64,000 bases of DNA from Parahoeflea olei (GCF_001703635.1 NZ_LQZT01000048.1:1-64000); one strand, 5' to 3'; positions 11,256-21,812 are shown, numbered from the stretch's first letter. The notes: a model not told the origin generated them from the sequence alone. Made by a program: numbers and translations.

Positions 11256-11525
11256 TTAGCGGCGGATGCCCAGACGGGCGATCAGCGCAGCGTAGCGCGC
11301 TTCGTCCTTGCGCTTGACATAGTCAAGCAGCGAACGGCGCGTGGAAACCATGGTCAACAGCCCGCGCCGTGAATGGTTGTCCTTCTTGTTGGACTTGAAG
11401 TGCTCGGTCAGGTTGTTGATCCGCTCGGTGAGGATGGCAACCTGGACTTCGGGGGACCCGGTGTCGCCGGGCTTCGTGGCATATTCCTGGATCAGCGCAG
11501 CCTTGCGCTCAGCAGTGATCGACAT
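11256..11525 (-). CDS. rpsO: 30S ribosomal protein S15
   Basis: Primary 16S-binding ribosomal protein of 89 residues, full length for the family, with the typical sequence TGSPEVQVAILTERINNLTEHFKSNKKDNHSRRGLL. ATG 11525 is chosen because AAAGGA lies 7 nt upstream; a longer in-frame extension is not S15-like. It precedes pnp on the same strand, with a 337-bp gap containing no other gene. truB, its usual upstream neighbour in rhizobia, is here separated by two unrelated genes. Confidence 0.98.
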   Translation of the reverse strand: MSITAERKAALIQEYATKPGDTGSPEVQVAILTERINNLTEHFKSNKKDNHSRRGLLTMVSTRRSLLDYVKRKDEARYAALIARLGIRR

Positions 11526-11666
11526 CGTCAAATCCTTTCGGTCTGGGATGGATATGGCGCCCGCTGCCGGGATGTCGTCCAGCAGGGGCCTCGAAGTGCA
11601 AGGCCGCCGAAGCGAGCTTGACGGCTGGCCTATAGGGCAATTCCGGCCGAAATGGAAGGGATTTCT

Positions 11667-11700
11667 AAAAAGCGGGCCCCGGCGCAGCCGCGAAGCCGGG
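11667..11700 (-). terminator. Probable terminator after the small secreted protein gene
   Basis: On the minus strand a CCCGGC/GCCGGG stem with an 11-nt loop is followed after a few bases by TTTTT (11667-11671). It lies about 20 nt past the stop codon at 11718. The stem is short, so efficiency is uncertain. Confidence 0.5.
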
Positions 11701-11717
11701 CGTGGCAAACCCGGACG

Positions 11718-12071
11718 TCAGCAGCCGCGCTTGAGATAGGCGTCCGGCACAGCCTCTATCCAGGCAACCGATCCGGCATCGTCCGCGGAGACGTAGGGGC
11801 CGTCGGCGACACAGTAGAAGCCGTCGCGCATGCCGTCGAGATCGGAGGTGTTGACGACCCGCGACCCGGCACCGCCGCCGACCTGCGGTCCGCCGAGTTC
11901 GATCAGGTTGCGCCGGGCCTCGAGCCGGCTCGAAGAGCAGCCGAGGATGATGTACCAGCCGCATCCCTCGGCATCGAAGCCGGGCGCCTGCGCAGCGGCG
12001 GGTGTGGACAGCCCCGGCCCGGCCGCGGCCAGGACCAGAGAAACGGCCATTGCGAAATGTGTGGCTTTCAT
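11718..12071 (-). CDS. Small secreted protein, SPOR-like tail
   Basis: A 117-residue precursor with a clear Sec signal peptide (MKATHFAMAVSLVLAAAGPGLSTPAAAQA), predicted periplasmic. The mature part has four cysteines (EGCGWYIILGCSS, FYCV, final RGC) that could form disulfides. The C-terminal stretch GFYCVADGPYVSADDAG...VPDAYLKRGC resembles the end of SPOR/SPOR-like domains of Rhizobiales proteins (weak resemblance, not proven). ATG 12071 follows a GGGGGA-type ribosome site and begins the signal peptide; longer in-frame readings are antisense to chaC. It sits between chaC (divergent) and rpsO. Confidence 0.75.
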   Translation of the reverse strand: MKATHFAMAVSLVLAAAGPGLSTPAAAQAPGFDAEGCGWYIILGCSSSRLEARRNLIELGGPQVGGGAGSRVVNTSDLDGMRDGFYCVADGPYVSADDAGSVAWIEAVPDAYLKRGC

Positions 12072-12200
12072 GGTCTTTTCCCCCTTGCCCAAGTTTGCCC
12101 GAGCCGAAGGAGACGGGCAAGCGGGCTTCGCCTGGGCGCCATCCAAGCGGACGGCGCCGAAACGAGGCAGCGGGAAAAGGCAGAAGGACCGTTTTGGCAG

Positions 12201-12932
12201 ATGAGCAAGACCAGACAGATGCGGCTCACGCAGCGCCATGTCGACCGTGTCCAGCGCGCCGTGGCCGATCCCGGGCCGAAGCTGCTGCCGGGATTCCGGA
12301 CGGCCACGGACGCCGATTATGCCGAGGCGGTCGCGGGAATGCTGGCGACGCGCCCCGAAGGCGGCTTCTGGCTGTTCGGCTACGGATCGCTGATCTGGCG
12401 GCCGGAAACGGCGCATGAGGAGAAGCGGATGGCGCGCGCCATCGGCTGGCACCGGCGTTTCTGCCTCGGGCCCGACTACCGCTATCGCGGCAGCCACGAT
12501 CACCCCGGGCTGATGATGGCGCTCGACCGCGGAGGCAGTTGCACCGGCATGGCCTACCGCCTGCCGGAAGCGGGGCTGGAACAGGAGCTGCACCGGCTGA
12601 TCCGGCGGGAGCTGAGCCAGTTGCCGTCGGCGTTTCCCTGGCGCTGGATCCGGATCAGGACCGAGGAAGGGCCGCTCACCGCACTGACCTTCGCCATGGA
12701 CCGCAACAGCCCGCGCTATGTCGCGGGGCTGCCGGACGAGGAGGTGGCGGCGGTGCTCGCCACCGCCTGCGGCTATCTCGGTTCGATGGCCGAATATCTC
12801 TTTTCGACGGTCAGCATGCTCGAAAGCCTCGGCATCCATGACCGCAGCCTGTGGCGACTGCAGGCGCTGGTGGCCGCGCACATCGAAAAGCTCGAACAGC
12901 GAGGTTGTGACGCGCCGGCCGTCAGGCCTTGA
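12201..12932 (+). CDS. chaC: ChaC-type gamma-glutamylcyclotransferase
   Basis: Predicted cytosolic glutathione-specific gamma-glutamylcyclotransferase of 243 residues, releasing 5-oxoproline and Cys-Gly from glutathione. The hallmark FGYGSLIWRP near residue 60 and a following HRRFC...YRGSHDHPGLMMAL block fit the ChaC family. ATG 12201 has AAGGA 12 nt upstream; a second ATG at 12219 is possible. It is the only plus-strand gene within the translation block, and its 3' end overlaps the 3' end of truB by 11 bp (convergent). Confidence 0.88.
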   Translation: MSKTRQMRLTQRHVDRVQRAVADPGPKLLPGFRTATDADYAEAVAGMLATRPEGGFWLFGYGSLIWRPETAHEEKRMARAIGWHRRFCLGPDYRYRGSHDHPGLMMALDRGGSCTGMAYRLPEAGLEQELHRLIRRELSQLPSAFPWRWIRIRTEEGPLTALTFAMDRNSPRYVAGLPDEEVAAVLATACGYLGSMAEYLFSTVSMLESLGIHDRSLWRLQALVAAHIEKLEQRGCDAPAVRP

Positions 12933-13857
12933 ACACCCGACGGGGACGGAATTCGCCGCCGGCGACCTCGCCGATCGACAGCAGCGCGCCGCGCACATAG
13001 GCGCAGGCGTCGTCGGTGGCGACCGGGGCGTCGCGGCCCCTCAGGATCACCGGATTGCCCATGCGGATGCGGTGGGCCTGGTCCTCGCTCAGGTCGATGC
13101 GCGGCAGCATCGACAGTGCCTCGCCGGCAGGCACCAGATAGGCGTCGAGCCGGGCCAGCCGTTCGGCCTCGTCCTCGATCTCCTCGAGCGCGACCAGATC
13201 GGCGAGCGGCACCATGTCCTCTTCCGAGAACGGGGCGACCATGGTGCGGCGCAGACCGGAGACATGGCCGTAGCAGCCGAGCTCGCGGCCGAAATCGCGT
13301 GCCAGCGCGCGGACATAGGTGCCCTTGCCGCACTCGACCTCGAACACGGCGTGATCGGCATCGGGGCAGCCCACAAGCGTGATGCGATGGATTTCGACCT
13401 CGCGCGCCGGGATTTCCACGGTCTCCCCGTCGCGGGCCATGTCGTAGGCGCGCTCCCCGGCGATCTTGACTGCCGAAAAGGCCGGCGGCACCTGTTCGAT
13501 CACGCCGGTATAGGACGGCAGGATCGCCTCGATCGCGGCGCGGTCGGGACGGATGTCCGACTGCGCGGTCACGGTGCCTTCGAGATCGTCGGTGGTGCGT
13601 TCCTCGCCCCAGGCGACGGTGAATTCATAGATCTTCCGGCCGTCCATCACATAGGGGACGGTCTTGGTGGCGTCGCCGAGCGCGATCGGCAGCATGCCCG
13701 AGGCCAGCGGATCGAGCGTGCCGGCATGGCCCGCCTTGTCGGCCTTGAACAGCCACTTGATCTTGGAGACAGCCTCGGTGGAGCCGAAATCCCAGGGCTT
13801 GTCCAGCACCAGCCAGCCGGTGACGGGCCGGCCCTTCTTCTTGCCGCGACGCGCCAT
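12922..13857 (-). CDS. truB: tRNA pseudouridine(55) synthase
   Basis: Forms pseudouridine 55 in the T-loop of tRNAs; 311 residues. The catalytic aspartate sits in GHAGTLDPLASGMLP near residue 48. GWLVLDKPWDFGST at the N-terminus and the KGTYVRALARDFG motif are family signatures. The start is 1 nt downstream of the rbfA stop, so the two are translationally coupled, with AAGGGAAC inside the end of rbfA acting as ribosome site. The gene ends overlapping chaC. Confidence 0.97.
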   Translation of the reverse strand: MARRGKKKGRPVTGWLVLDKPWDFGSTEAVSKIKWLFKADKAGHAGTLDPLASGMLPIALGDATKTVPYVMDGRKIYEFTVAWGEERTTDDLEGTVTAQSDIRPDRAAIEAILPSYTGVIEQVPPAFSAVKIAGERAYDMARDGETVEIPAREVEIHRITLVGCPDADHAVFEVECGKGTYVRALARDFGRELGCYGHVSGLRRTMVAPFSEEDMVPLADLVALEEIEDEAERLARLDAYLVPAGEALSMLPRIDLSEDQAHRIRMGNPVILRGRDAPVATDDACAYVRGALLSIGEVAGGEFRPRRVFKA

Positions 13858-13858
13858 C

Positions 13859-14302
13859 TCAGTTGTTCCCTTCGTCCGCGGAACCGCTGCCGTCTCCGGC
13901 GGCGTCCTCATCGCCATGATCGAGATCGCGGGCGACCTCGGGGGATTTGAGCAGGTTGTCGATGCGCTGGTAATTGGCGAAGCTGGTGTCGTCGCGGAAC
14001 CTGAGTTCGGGAATCGTGCGCATCTGCCGCAGATCCGGCGACACCCGGCCGCGGATGAAGCGGGCATTGCGGTTGAGCGCGGCGATGGTCTCGGTGTGGT
14101 CCTCGACGCCGAGCGGCGTGACATAGGCGGTGGCCACCGACAGGTCCGGCGACATCCGCACCTCGGTCACGGAGACCAGCGTGTTGGACAGCACCGGATC
14201 GCGGATTTCACCGCGCTGGAGCACCTGGGTGATGGCGGCACGGACCTGTTCGCCGACACGCAGCATGCGCTGGGAAGGAGCGGAGGAGGAGGATTTGCTC
14301 AT
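13859..14302 (-). CDS. rbfA: Ribosome-binding factor A
   Basis: KH-fold 30S maturation factor of 147 residues, with the typical N-terminus QRMLRVGEQVRAAITQVLQRGEIRDP and core TEVRMSPDLSVATAYVTPLG. It ends in an acidic/Gly/Ser tail. In most rhizobia rbfA directly follows infB. Here two extra genes intervene, and rbfA starts only 6 nt after the stop of the second, with no strong Shine-Dalgarno of its own (AAGAAATAAGAATCC upstream). Its translation may therefore now depend on that neighbour. Confidence 0.97.
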   Translation of the reverse strand: MSKSSSSAPSQRMLRVGEQVRAAITQVLQRGEIRDPVLSNTLVSVTEVRMSPDLSVATAYVTPLGVEDHTETIAALNRNARFIRGRVSPDLRQMRTIPELRFRDDTSFANYQRIDNLLKSPEVARDLDHGDEDAAGDGSGSADEGNN

Positions 14303-14308
14303 GGATTC

Positions 14309-14626
14309 TTATTTCTTTGTTTCGAGGAAACGCAAAACCGTCTCGATCGCTATTCGCTCAGCGGAAGTTTCCACGGAATTCCTGATAGTTGTGTTCATTG
14401 AGGCCAGAAGGGCTTTCAATTGCCCATTGTGGTCGTCGACTGATCTTTGAAGCTCCTCGACGCGTTTGCGGAGTTCACGGTTCTCTTCTTCAAGGCGGGA
14501 TACCGAACGCTCCAGGCGAAGTATATTCTTCACCAATTCAGCAGCGCGGCGCCATCCAAACGCACTATCCTTCTCAGGCACATCGCCAGAAGGACCGCTT
14601 GGTGGGCTACTTGGCGTTTCAGGCAC
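14309..14626 (-). CDS. Coiled-coil protein of unknown function (second gene of infB-rbfA insertion)
   Basis: A 105-residue cytosolic protein of no recognised family. The first 25 residues are Pro/Ser/Gly-rich and likely disordered. Residues about 36-75 form an obvious coiled coil (LRLERSVSRLEEENRELRKRVEELQRSVDDHNGQL), followed by a helical C-terminus. The start is GTG 14626, overlapping the stop of the upstream gene by 8 bp, which implies coupled translation. Base composition is clearly less GC-rich than the neighbours and the gene is absent from the usual infB-rbfA junction, suggesting insertion. A regulatory partner or antitoxin-like role is possible but unsupported. Confidence 0.7.
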   Translation of the reverse strand: MPETPSSPPSGPSGDVPEKDSAFGWRRAAELVKNILRLERSVSRLEEENRELRKRVEELQRSVDDHNGQLKALLASMNTTIRNSVETSAERIAIETVLRFLETKK

Positions 14627-14996
14627 TTTGGTCGATCCAGCCGAGTTTCTTAAGCTCCATCCAATTCCGCTCGATATCGCGGCTTATGACTTCGTTCTTT
14701 CCGGCTGCACGAATGTTCCAGAGCGCGAGGTCCTGGATATGGGCATCCAAGGAATCGCCAAGTGCAGCGAGCACCGGCGATGCGTTCTCCAGGGCAGCTG
14801 CCATCACTGCCGTCTTTGGCGCATCGCTGCCGGCGATCCCGGCAAATGCCGGATGTGTTTTCGCCAACTCGAAGCAGGCCGATATAAAATCCATCCGGTC
14901 CGCATAGTCCTGATCCCGCGCCACTTCCGAGAACCTGCCCGCGGCATCGGACGCAGCCCAATCCTTGGTCATCCGATCATGCAACGCATTTGCCAT
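14619..14996 (-). CDS. Helical protein of unknown function (first gene of infB-rbfA insertion)
   Basis: A 125-residue protein, predicted all-helical and cytosolic, with no signal peptide or membrane segment and no motif I recognise. The start at ATG 14996 is supported by GGGAG 7 nt upstream. A near-consensus promoter and the infB terminator lie just upstream (see 15012-15064). It overlaps the coiled-coil gene by 8 bp, so the two form one expression unit. Less GC-rich than infB and rbfA. The gene pair sits exactly between two genes that are normally adjacent in rhizobia. Confidence 0.72.
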   Translation of the reverse strand: MANALHDRMTKDWAASDAAGRFSEVARDQDYADRMDFISACFELAKTHPAFAGIAGSDAPKTAVMAAALENASPVLAALGDSLDAHIQDLALWNIRAAGKNEVISRDIERNWMELKKLGWIDQSA

Positions 14997-15011
14997 CCGT
15001 CAGCTCCCATG

Positions 15012-15056
15012 AAAAATACTCACGGCCACGGCGCCATTATAGCGCTGTGACCGTGA
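15012..15056 (-). terminator. Rho-independent terminator after infB
   Basis: Minus-strand 15-nt arms (15042-15056 and 15020-15034) form a stem with one G-U pair and one A-C mismatch around a 7-nt loop (15035-15041), followed by GTATTTTTC. It lies 19 nt after the infB stop. The -10 element of the next feature occupies its loop. Confidence 0.82.
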
Positions 15057-15064
15057 ATCATCAA
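15036..15064 (-). promoter_or_regulatory. Near-consensus sigma-70 promoter for the infB-rbfA insertion genes
   Basis: TTGATG (15059-15064) and a perfect TATAAT (15036-15041) are separated by exactly 17 bp on the minus strand, placing a transcript start near 15029, about 33 nt before the first inserted gene. The elements overlap the infB terminator stem and loop, so the same bases stop one transcript and start another. Confidence 0.6.
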
Positions 15065-15074
15065 ACAACTGACC

Positions 15075-17654
<2,580 letters not shown>

Positions 17655-17746
17655 TCCGTATCCGTTTCCGCGGGAAGCCGCATCGCGCCCGTGCGCGCCG
17701 GCTTCTTGATCGTTTGCACCCGGACCAATTGCCCGGAAGCCCGTCT

Positions 17747-18373
17747 TCAGTCCGGCTCCGCCTCGGAGCCGTTCCTGTAGCGCGCAAGCATCTTTGCGCG
17801 CTTCACTACACCCTCACCGGCCTGCCCTGCAAGCGCGGCGGCATGGATAAAAGCGCCTTCGCCCATGGCGAGCGCCAATTCATCGGCCGAAAACAGCCGA
17901 AAGACGGGTATCTCGGCTTCCGCGACACCCATCGCCCTGGCCGTGTTGGCCTGCCTCAGCTTGCGCACCCCGTCTTCGGCGGCGTCGCTTGCATGCATCA
18001 GCGCCACTGCGGCGCCCGACCTCACGGCATCCTCCACCTTGCCCGAACCGGTGACGAACTGGCCCGACTTGCGCGCCAGGTTCATCATCCCGAACAGGCT
18101 CTCGCAGAGCAGCCTGTCAACCGTTGCGCCCAGATCCGGCGCGGCGGCGGCCTCCGCTTTCAGCGCCCGGCCGTAGAGCTTGCGCCGGACCGCCAGTTCC
18201 ACCACCGAGCGCTCCGCCGTAACCCAGCAGCCACGCCCCGGAAGGACGTGGCGCAGGTCGGGAACGACGGTGCCGTCCGGCCCCGCAACGAAGCGGATCA
18301 GGCCGTCGGGCTGTCCCCGTTCCCGGGTCACGATGCACATCCGGTCGTTCACGGGCTCGATCCTGACCTTCAC
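17747..18373 (-). CDS. YlxR/DUF448 RNA-binding protein with L7Ae-like C-terminal half
   Basis: A 208-residue protein placed between nusA and infB, the conserved location of YlxR (RnpM in some bacteria), a small RNA-binding modulator. The N-terminal half shows the YlxR pattern RMCIVTRE...LIRFV...PDLRHVLPGRGCWV...AVRRKLYGRAL. The C-terminal half (FGMMNLARKSGQFVTGSGKVEDAVRSGAAVALMHASDAA) resembles an L7Ae/L30e-type fold, the fused form common in alphaproteobacteria. The start is GTG 18373 with GGAGG about 8 nt upstream. Confidence 0.9.
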   Translation of the reverse strand: MKVRIEPVNDRMCIVTRERGQPDGLIRFVAGPDGTVVPDLRHVLPGRGCWVTAERSVVELAVRRKLYGRALKAEAAAAPDLGATVDRLLCESLFGMMNLARKSGQFVTGSGKVEDAVRSGAAVALMHASDAAEDGVRKLRQANTARAMGVAEAEIPVFRLFSADELALAMGEGAFIHAAALAGQAGEGVVKRAKMLARYRNGSEAEPD

Positions 18374-18399
18374 CGCGAAGCCTCCGGCGCCGTCAGCCC

Positions 18400-20019
18400 T
18401 CAGGCCTGCTCGCCGTCCGCCTCAACCTCTGCCTCGGCCTCGGCGCCGTCTTCCTCTTCGACCAGAAGCTCGTCCTCGGTGATCCAGCCCACGGCCAGGC
18501 GTGCCGACAGGATCATCGATTCGGCTTCGGTGCGGCTGATGTCGAAGCCGCTGAACAGGCCGTCGAACCGCTTGGTCTCGCCGTTCTTGCGCTCAGACCA
18601 GCCGGTCAGGTCATCGACGGCGCAGCCGGCGAAGTCCTCGACCGTCTTGATGCCGTCGGTGCCGAGCGCGACCATCATCTGCGTGGTCATGCCCGGAATC
18701 GAGCGCAGTTCGTCCTCGACCCCGAGTTCCTTGCGCTTGGCGTCGAGTTCGGCCTCGAGCTTGTCGAGATATTCGCGCGCCCGGGTCTGCAGCTCGGTCG
18801 CGGTTTCCTCGTCGAAGCCCTCGATGGCGGTGATTTCACCGATCTCGACATAGGCCACTTCCTCGACCTGGCTGAAGCCTTCGGAGGCGAGCACCTGGCC
18901 GACCATCTCGTCGACGTCGAGCGCTTCCATGAACAGCGCGGTGCGCTCGTTGAATTCCTTCTGGCGGCGCTGGCTTTCCTCTTCCTCGGTGAGGATGTCG
19001 ATGTCCCAGCCCGTCAGCTGCGAGGCAAGGCGCACGTTCTGGCCGCGGCGGCCGATGGCGAGCGAGAGCTGCTCGTCGGGCACCACCACCTCGATGCGCT
19101 CGGCATCCTCGTCGAGCACCACCTTGGTGACTTCGGCCGGCTGCAGCGCGTTGACGATGAAGCTTGCCGGCGACGGCGACCAGGGAATGATGTCGATCTT
19201 TTCGCCCTGCAACTCGCCGACCACCGCCTGGACGCGGCTGCCGCGCATGCCGACGCAGGCGCCGACCGGGTCGATCGAGGAATCGTTGGAGATCACGGCG
19301 ATCTTGGCGCGGCTGCCCGGATCGCGGGCGACCGAGCGGATCTCGATGATGCCGTCGTAGATTTCCGGCACTTCCATAGTGAACAGCTTGACCATGAACT
19401 GCGGATGGGTGCGCGACAGGAAGATCTGCGGGCCGCGCTGCTCGCGGCGGACGTCGTAGACATAGGCGCGGACGCGGTCACCGTAGCGGAAGGCTTCGCG
19501 CGGGATGGTCTCGTCGCGGCGGATGATGCCCTCGCCACGGCCGAGATCGACGATCACGTTGCCGTATTCGACGCGCTTGACGGTGCCGTTGACGATCTCG
19601 CCGATGCGGTCCTTGAATTCGTCATACTGGCGGTCGCGCTCGGCCTCGCGCACCTTCTGCACGATCACCTGCTTGGCCGACTGGGCGGCGATGCGGCCGA
19701 AATCCATCGGCGGCAGCGGGTCGGCGATGAAGTCGCCGAGCTGGGCGTCGGGATTGCGGTCGCGCGCCAGCATCAGCGGGATCTGGGTCGAGTAGTCCTC
19801 GGCATGATCGACGACCTCGAGCAGGCGCTGCAGGCGGATCTCGCCGGTCTTGGCATTGATGTCAGCGCGGATGTTGGATTCCGATCCGTAGCGCGAGCGC
19901 GCAGCCTTCTGGATCGCATCCGCCATGGCGGCGATGACGATCTCGCGGTCAATGGACTTCTCGCGCGCGACTGCGTCGGCGATCTGAAGAAGCTCAAGCC
20001 TGTTTGCACTGACTGCCAT
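18400..20019 (-). CDS. nusA: Transcription termination/antitermination factor NusA
   Basis: RNA polymerase elongation factor of 539 residues: N-terminal polymerase-binding domain, S1 (about 135-200), two KH domains, then a helix-hairpin-helix C-terminal region and an acidic tail (EEEDGAEAEAEVEADGEQA). ATG 20019 (MAVSANRLELLQIADAVAREKSI) is chosen because GGAG lies 6 nt upstream and matches the family N-terminus; an upstream in-frame ATG adds four residues. It lies between rimP and ylxR in the classical operon. Confidence 0.97.
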   Translation of the reverse strand: MAVSANRLELLQIADAVAREKSIDREIVIAAMADAIQKAARSRYGSESNIRADINAKTGEIRLQRLLEVVDHAEDYSTQIPLMLARDRNPDAQLGDFIADPLPPMDFGRIAAQSAKQVIVQKVREAERDRQYDEFKDRIGEIVNGTVKRVEYGNVIVDLGRGEGIIRRDETIPREAFRYGDRVRAYVYDVRREQRGPQIFLSRTHPQFMVKLFTMEVPEIYDGIIEIRSVARDPGSRAKIAVISNDSSIDPVGACVGMRGSRVQAVVGELQGEKIDIIPWSPSPASFIVNALQPAEVTKVVLDEDAERIEVVVPDEQLSLAIGRRGQNVRLASQLTGWDIDILTEEEESQRRQKEFNERTALFMEALDVDEMVGQVLASEGFSQVEEVAYVEIGEITAIEGFDEETATELQTRAREYLDKLEAELDAKRKELGVEDELRSIPGMTTQMMVALGTDGIKTVEDFAGCAVDDLTGWSERKNGETKRFDGLFSGFDISRTEAESMILSARLAVGWITEDELLVEEEDGAEAEAEVEADGEQA

Positions 20020-20152
20020 GTCTGTCTCCATGTGTCGGCCCGCGTGCCTGCGGGTCCGTCGAGTTTGGGCCCGTAGGTCGGGCCGGTCTGGTCTGGGCCC
20101 TGTCGCGGGCCGGATCGCTGCCCCGTGCGGGGCTCAAAGGTCCTGATGCCCC

Positions 20153-20764
20153 TCAGGCGTCGTCGCCCGTCTCGTCCTGGTCGTCGACCGCTTCACCGCG
20201 CGCGGCCTTGGCGGCCTTGTCGGCCCGCAGCGCTTCGCGGATCAGCTCGTCCGTCAGCACCAGCTTGGCCTCGGCCAGCGCCGCAAACGGAATTTCGGCG
20301 ACATTCTCTTCGCCGTATACGGGCTGGTCCCGCTCCACGGAAAAGCCGGTCTCCGTGACATTGCGAATGTAACCGCGGAAGCGCTTGCGCCCGTTGATCA
20401 GCACCGAGGCGTCGCAGCGGGCGAGATGCCCCTCCCAGCGCACGAAATCGGACTTGCGCACCAGGGGCCGGTCGATGCCCGGCGAGGATATTTCCAGATG
20501 ATACGCCTTTTCGACCGGATCTTCCACATCCAGCACCGGAGAAAGCGCGCGGGAGAGCGTTTCGCAATCCTCGACGCTCATGGTGCCGTCGGTGCGCTCG
20601 GCCATGATCTGTAGCGTAAGCCCGTTCTGGCCCGAAAGGCGGACGCGCACGAGGCGCATGTCGAGCGAGACGATCACCGGCTCGACGATTTCGGCAATGC
20701 GCGCGTCGATGCCAGTCTCGGTGACCAGTCTCTGATCGTCTTGCATCGCGCTTGCGTCCGTCAT
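20153..20764 (-). CDS. rimP: Ribosome maturation factor RimP
   Basis: A 30S assembly protein of 203 residues, first gene of the rimP-nusA-infB unit. Family motifs visible: LDMRLVRVRLSGQNGLTLQIMAER, VEDCETLSRALSPVLDVEDPVEKAYHLEISSPGIDRPLVRKSDFVRWEG. The C-terminus is a charged extension. ATG 20764 follows GAGGA in the leader. The leader contains a terminator-like hairpin and a promoter, described separately. Confidence 0.96.
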   Translation of the reverse strand: MTDASAMQDDQRLVTETGIDARIAEIVEPVIVSLDMRLVRVRLSGQNGLTLQIMAERTDGTMSVEDCETLSRALSPVLDVEDPVEKAYHLEISSPGIDRPLVRKSDFVRWEGHLARCDASVLINGRKRFRGYIRNVTETGFSVERDQPVYGEENVAEIPFAALAEAKLVLTDELIREALRADKAAKAARGEAVDDQDETGDDA

Positions 20765-20770
20765 CGGCAG

Positions 20771-20853
20771 GGGTCCTCGCTCCAATCGCTCCGATCGCCT
20801 GCCGCGGCCTGCGCGGGCAACAAAAAAGAGCGGGTCCTCGCGGGCCCACTCTT
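20771..20853 (-). promoter_or_regulatory. rimP leader with terminator hairpin (putative attenuator)
   Basis: A 12-bp stem (20842-20853 with 20826-20837, one G-U and one mismatch, GCGA loop) is followed by TTTTTT on the minus strand, 60 nt before the rimP start and just after a promoter. A conserved 'rimP leader' attenuator is known upstream of this operon in Rhizobiales (established knowledge; not verified here against the model). The 10-mer GGGTCCTCGC in the 3' stem arm (plus-strand 20832-20841) recurs exactly at 20771-20780, overlapping the rimP ribosome site. Confidence 0.65.
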
Positions 20854-20880
20854 GTTCATGACGATCAAGAATTTGGATAC

Positions 20881-20909
20881 CTTATAGTCCGGTGCGCCCG
20901 GATATGCAA
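20881..20909 (-). promoter_or_regulatory. Predicted promoter of the rimP-nusA-infB operon
   Basis: TTGCAT (20904-20909) and TATAAG (20881-20886) with a 17-bp spacer on the minus strand. Predicted start is near 20874, about 110 nt upstream of rimP and immediately ahead of the leader hairpin. Confidence 0.55.
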
Positions 20910-21044
20910 GCCATGGGGGAAAATCGGCTCGCGCGGCCTTTGCCCGCCGCAGTTTTCCGGTCGCGTGGGCGCGCCGGTTCGGCCGCGATCGCGCCCCGGA
21001 CGGCAACCGGACCAAGTCCGGCCGGTCTCCGGTCCGGCAGCGCC

Positions 21045-21746
21045 TCAGGTCCGCACGAATTCGAGATAGCAGGGGGTGCGGCCCTCGCGGATCGCCTTGG
21101 CCTCGTAGCGGGTGCCGGGCCAGCCGGCCCAGGGCTCGCGCCAGTCGCGGGCCGTGCGCGCGGTCCATTCGAAATCCGGATGGGCGGCGATGTGCTGCAG
21201 CGTCCAGTTGACATAGGTATCGATGTCGGAGGCGAAGCCGAAGCCGCCGCCGGGCTTCAAGACCCGCGCGAAACGGTCGAGATTGACGCGCGAGACAAAG
21301 CGCCGCTTCCAGTGCCGCTTCTTGGGCCAGGGATCGGGATAGAGCAGGTCGATGCGGTCGAGACAGGCGGATGGCAGCCAGTCGAGCACCTGGGTGGCGT
21401 CGTCGTCGTGGACGCGGATGTTCTGCAGGCCCTGCTGCTCGAGAACGCCCATCATCTTGGCCATGGAATTGACGAAGGGCTCGACACCGATGAAGCCGGT
21501 GCCGGGTGCGGCCCCCGCCCGGTGCAACAGGTGCTCGCCGCCGCCGAAGCCGATCTCAAGGTGAATCCGGTCGACCGGGACCGGCCACAGCGCGGCAAGC
21601 GGCGTGGGCGCGGGTTGGCTGAGGTCGAGCTTGAGGCCTGGCAGCAGCGCGGAAAGAGCCGCGGCCTGCGGCGGCTTGAGGCTCTTGCCCCGGCGCCGGC
21701 CATAGAAGGCCTCGGTCGCGCGCGAACGCCTCTGGGGAGTGGTCAT
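21045..21746 (-). CDS. trmB: tRNA (guanine-N7-)-methyltransferase
   Basis: SAM-dependent enzyme making m7G46 in tRNA; 233 residues. The SAM site LEIGFGGGEHLLHRA and the catalytic/tRNA region LLYPDPWPKKRHWKRRF are diagnostic. ATG 21746 has GGAGAG 5 nt upstream and replaces a longer reading with a random N-terminus. It lies 66 bp downstream of metK, which makes its cosubstrate SAM. A 190-bp gap with the rimP promoter follows. Confidence 0.96.
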   Translation of the reverse strand: MTTPQRRSRATEAFYGRRRGKSLKPPQAAALSALLPGLKLDLSQPAPTPLAALWPVPVDRIHLEIGFGGGEHLLHRAGAAPGTGFIGVEPFVNSMAKMMGVLEQQGLQNIRVHDDDATQVLDWLPSACLDRIDLLYPDPWPKKRHWKRRFVSRVNLDRFARVLKPGGGFGFASDIDTYVNWTLQHIAAHPDFEWTARTARDWREPWAGWPGTRYEAKAIREGRTPCYLEFVRT

Positions 21747-21812
21747 CGTTCTCTCCGCACGGGTATCGGGCCCGCGCCTTGCCAGAGGCACGGGCGCAAC
21801 CGACATTCGACC

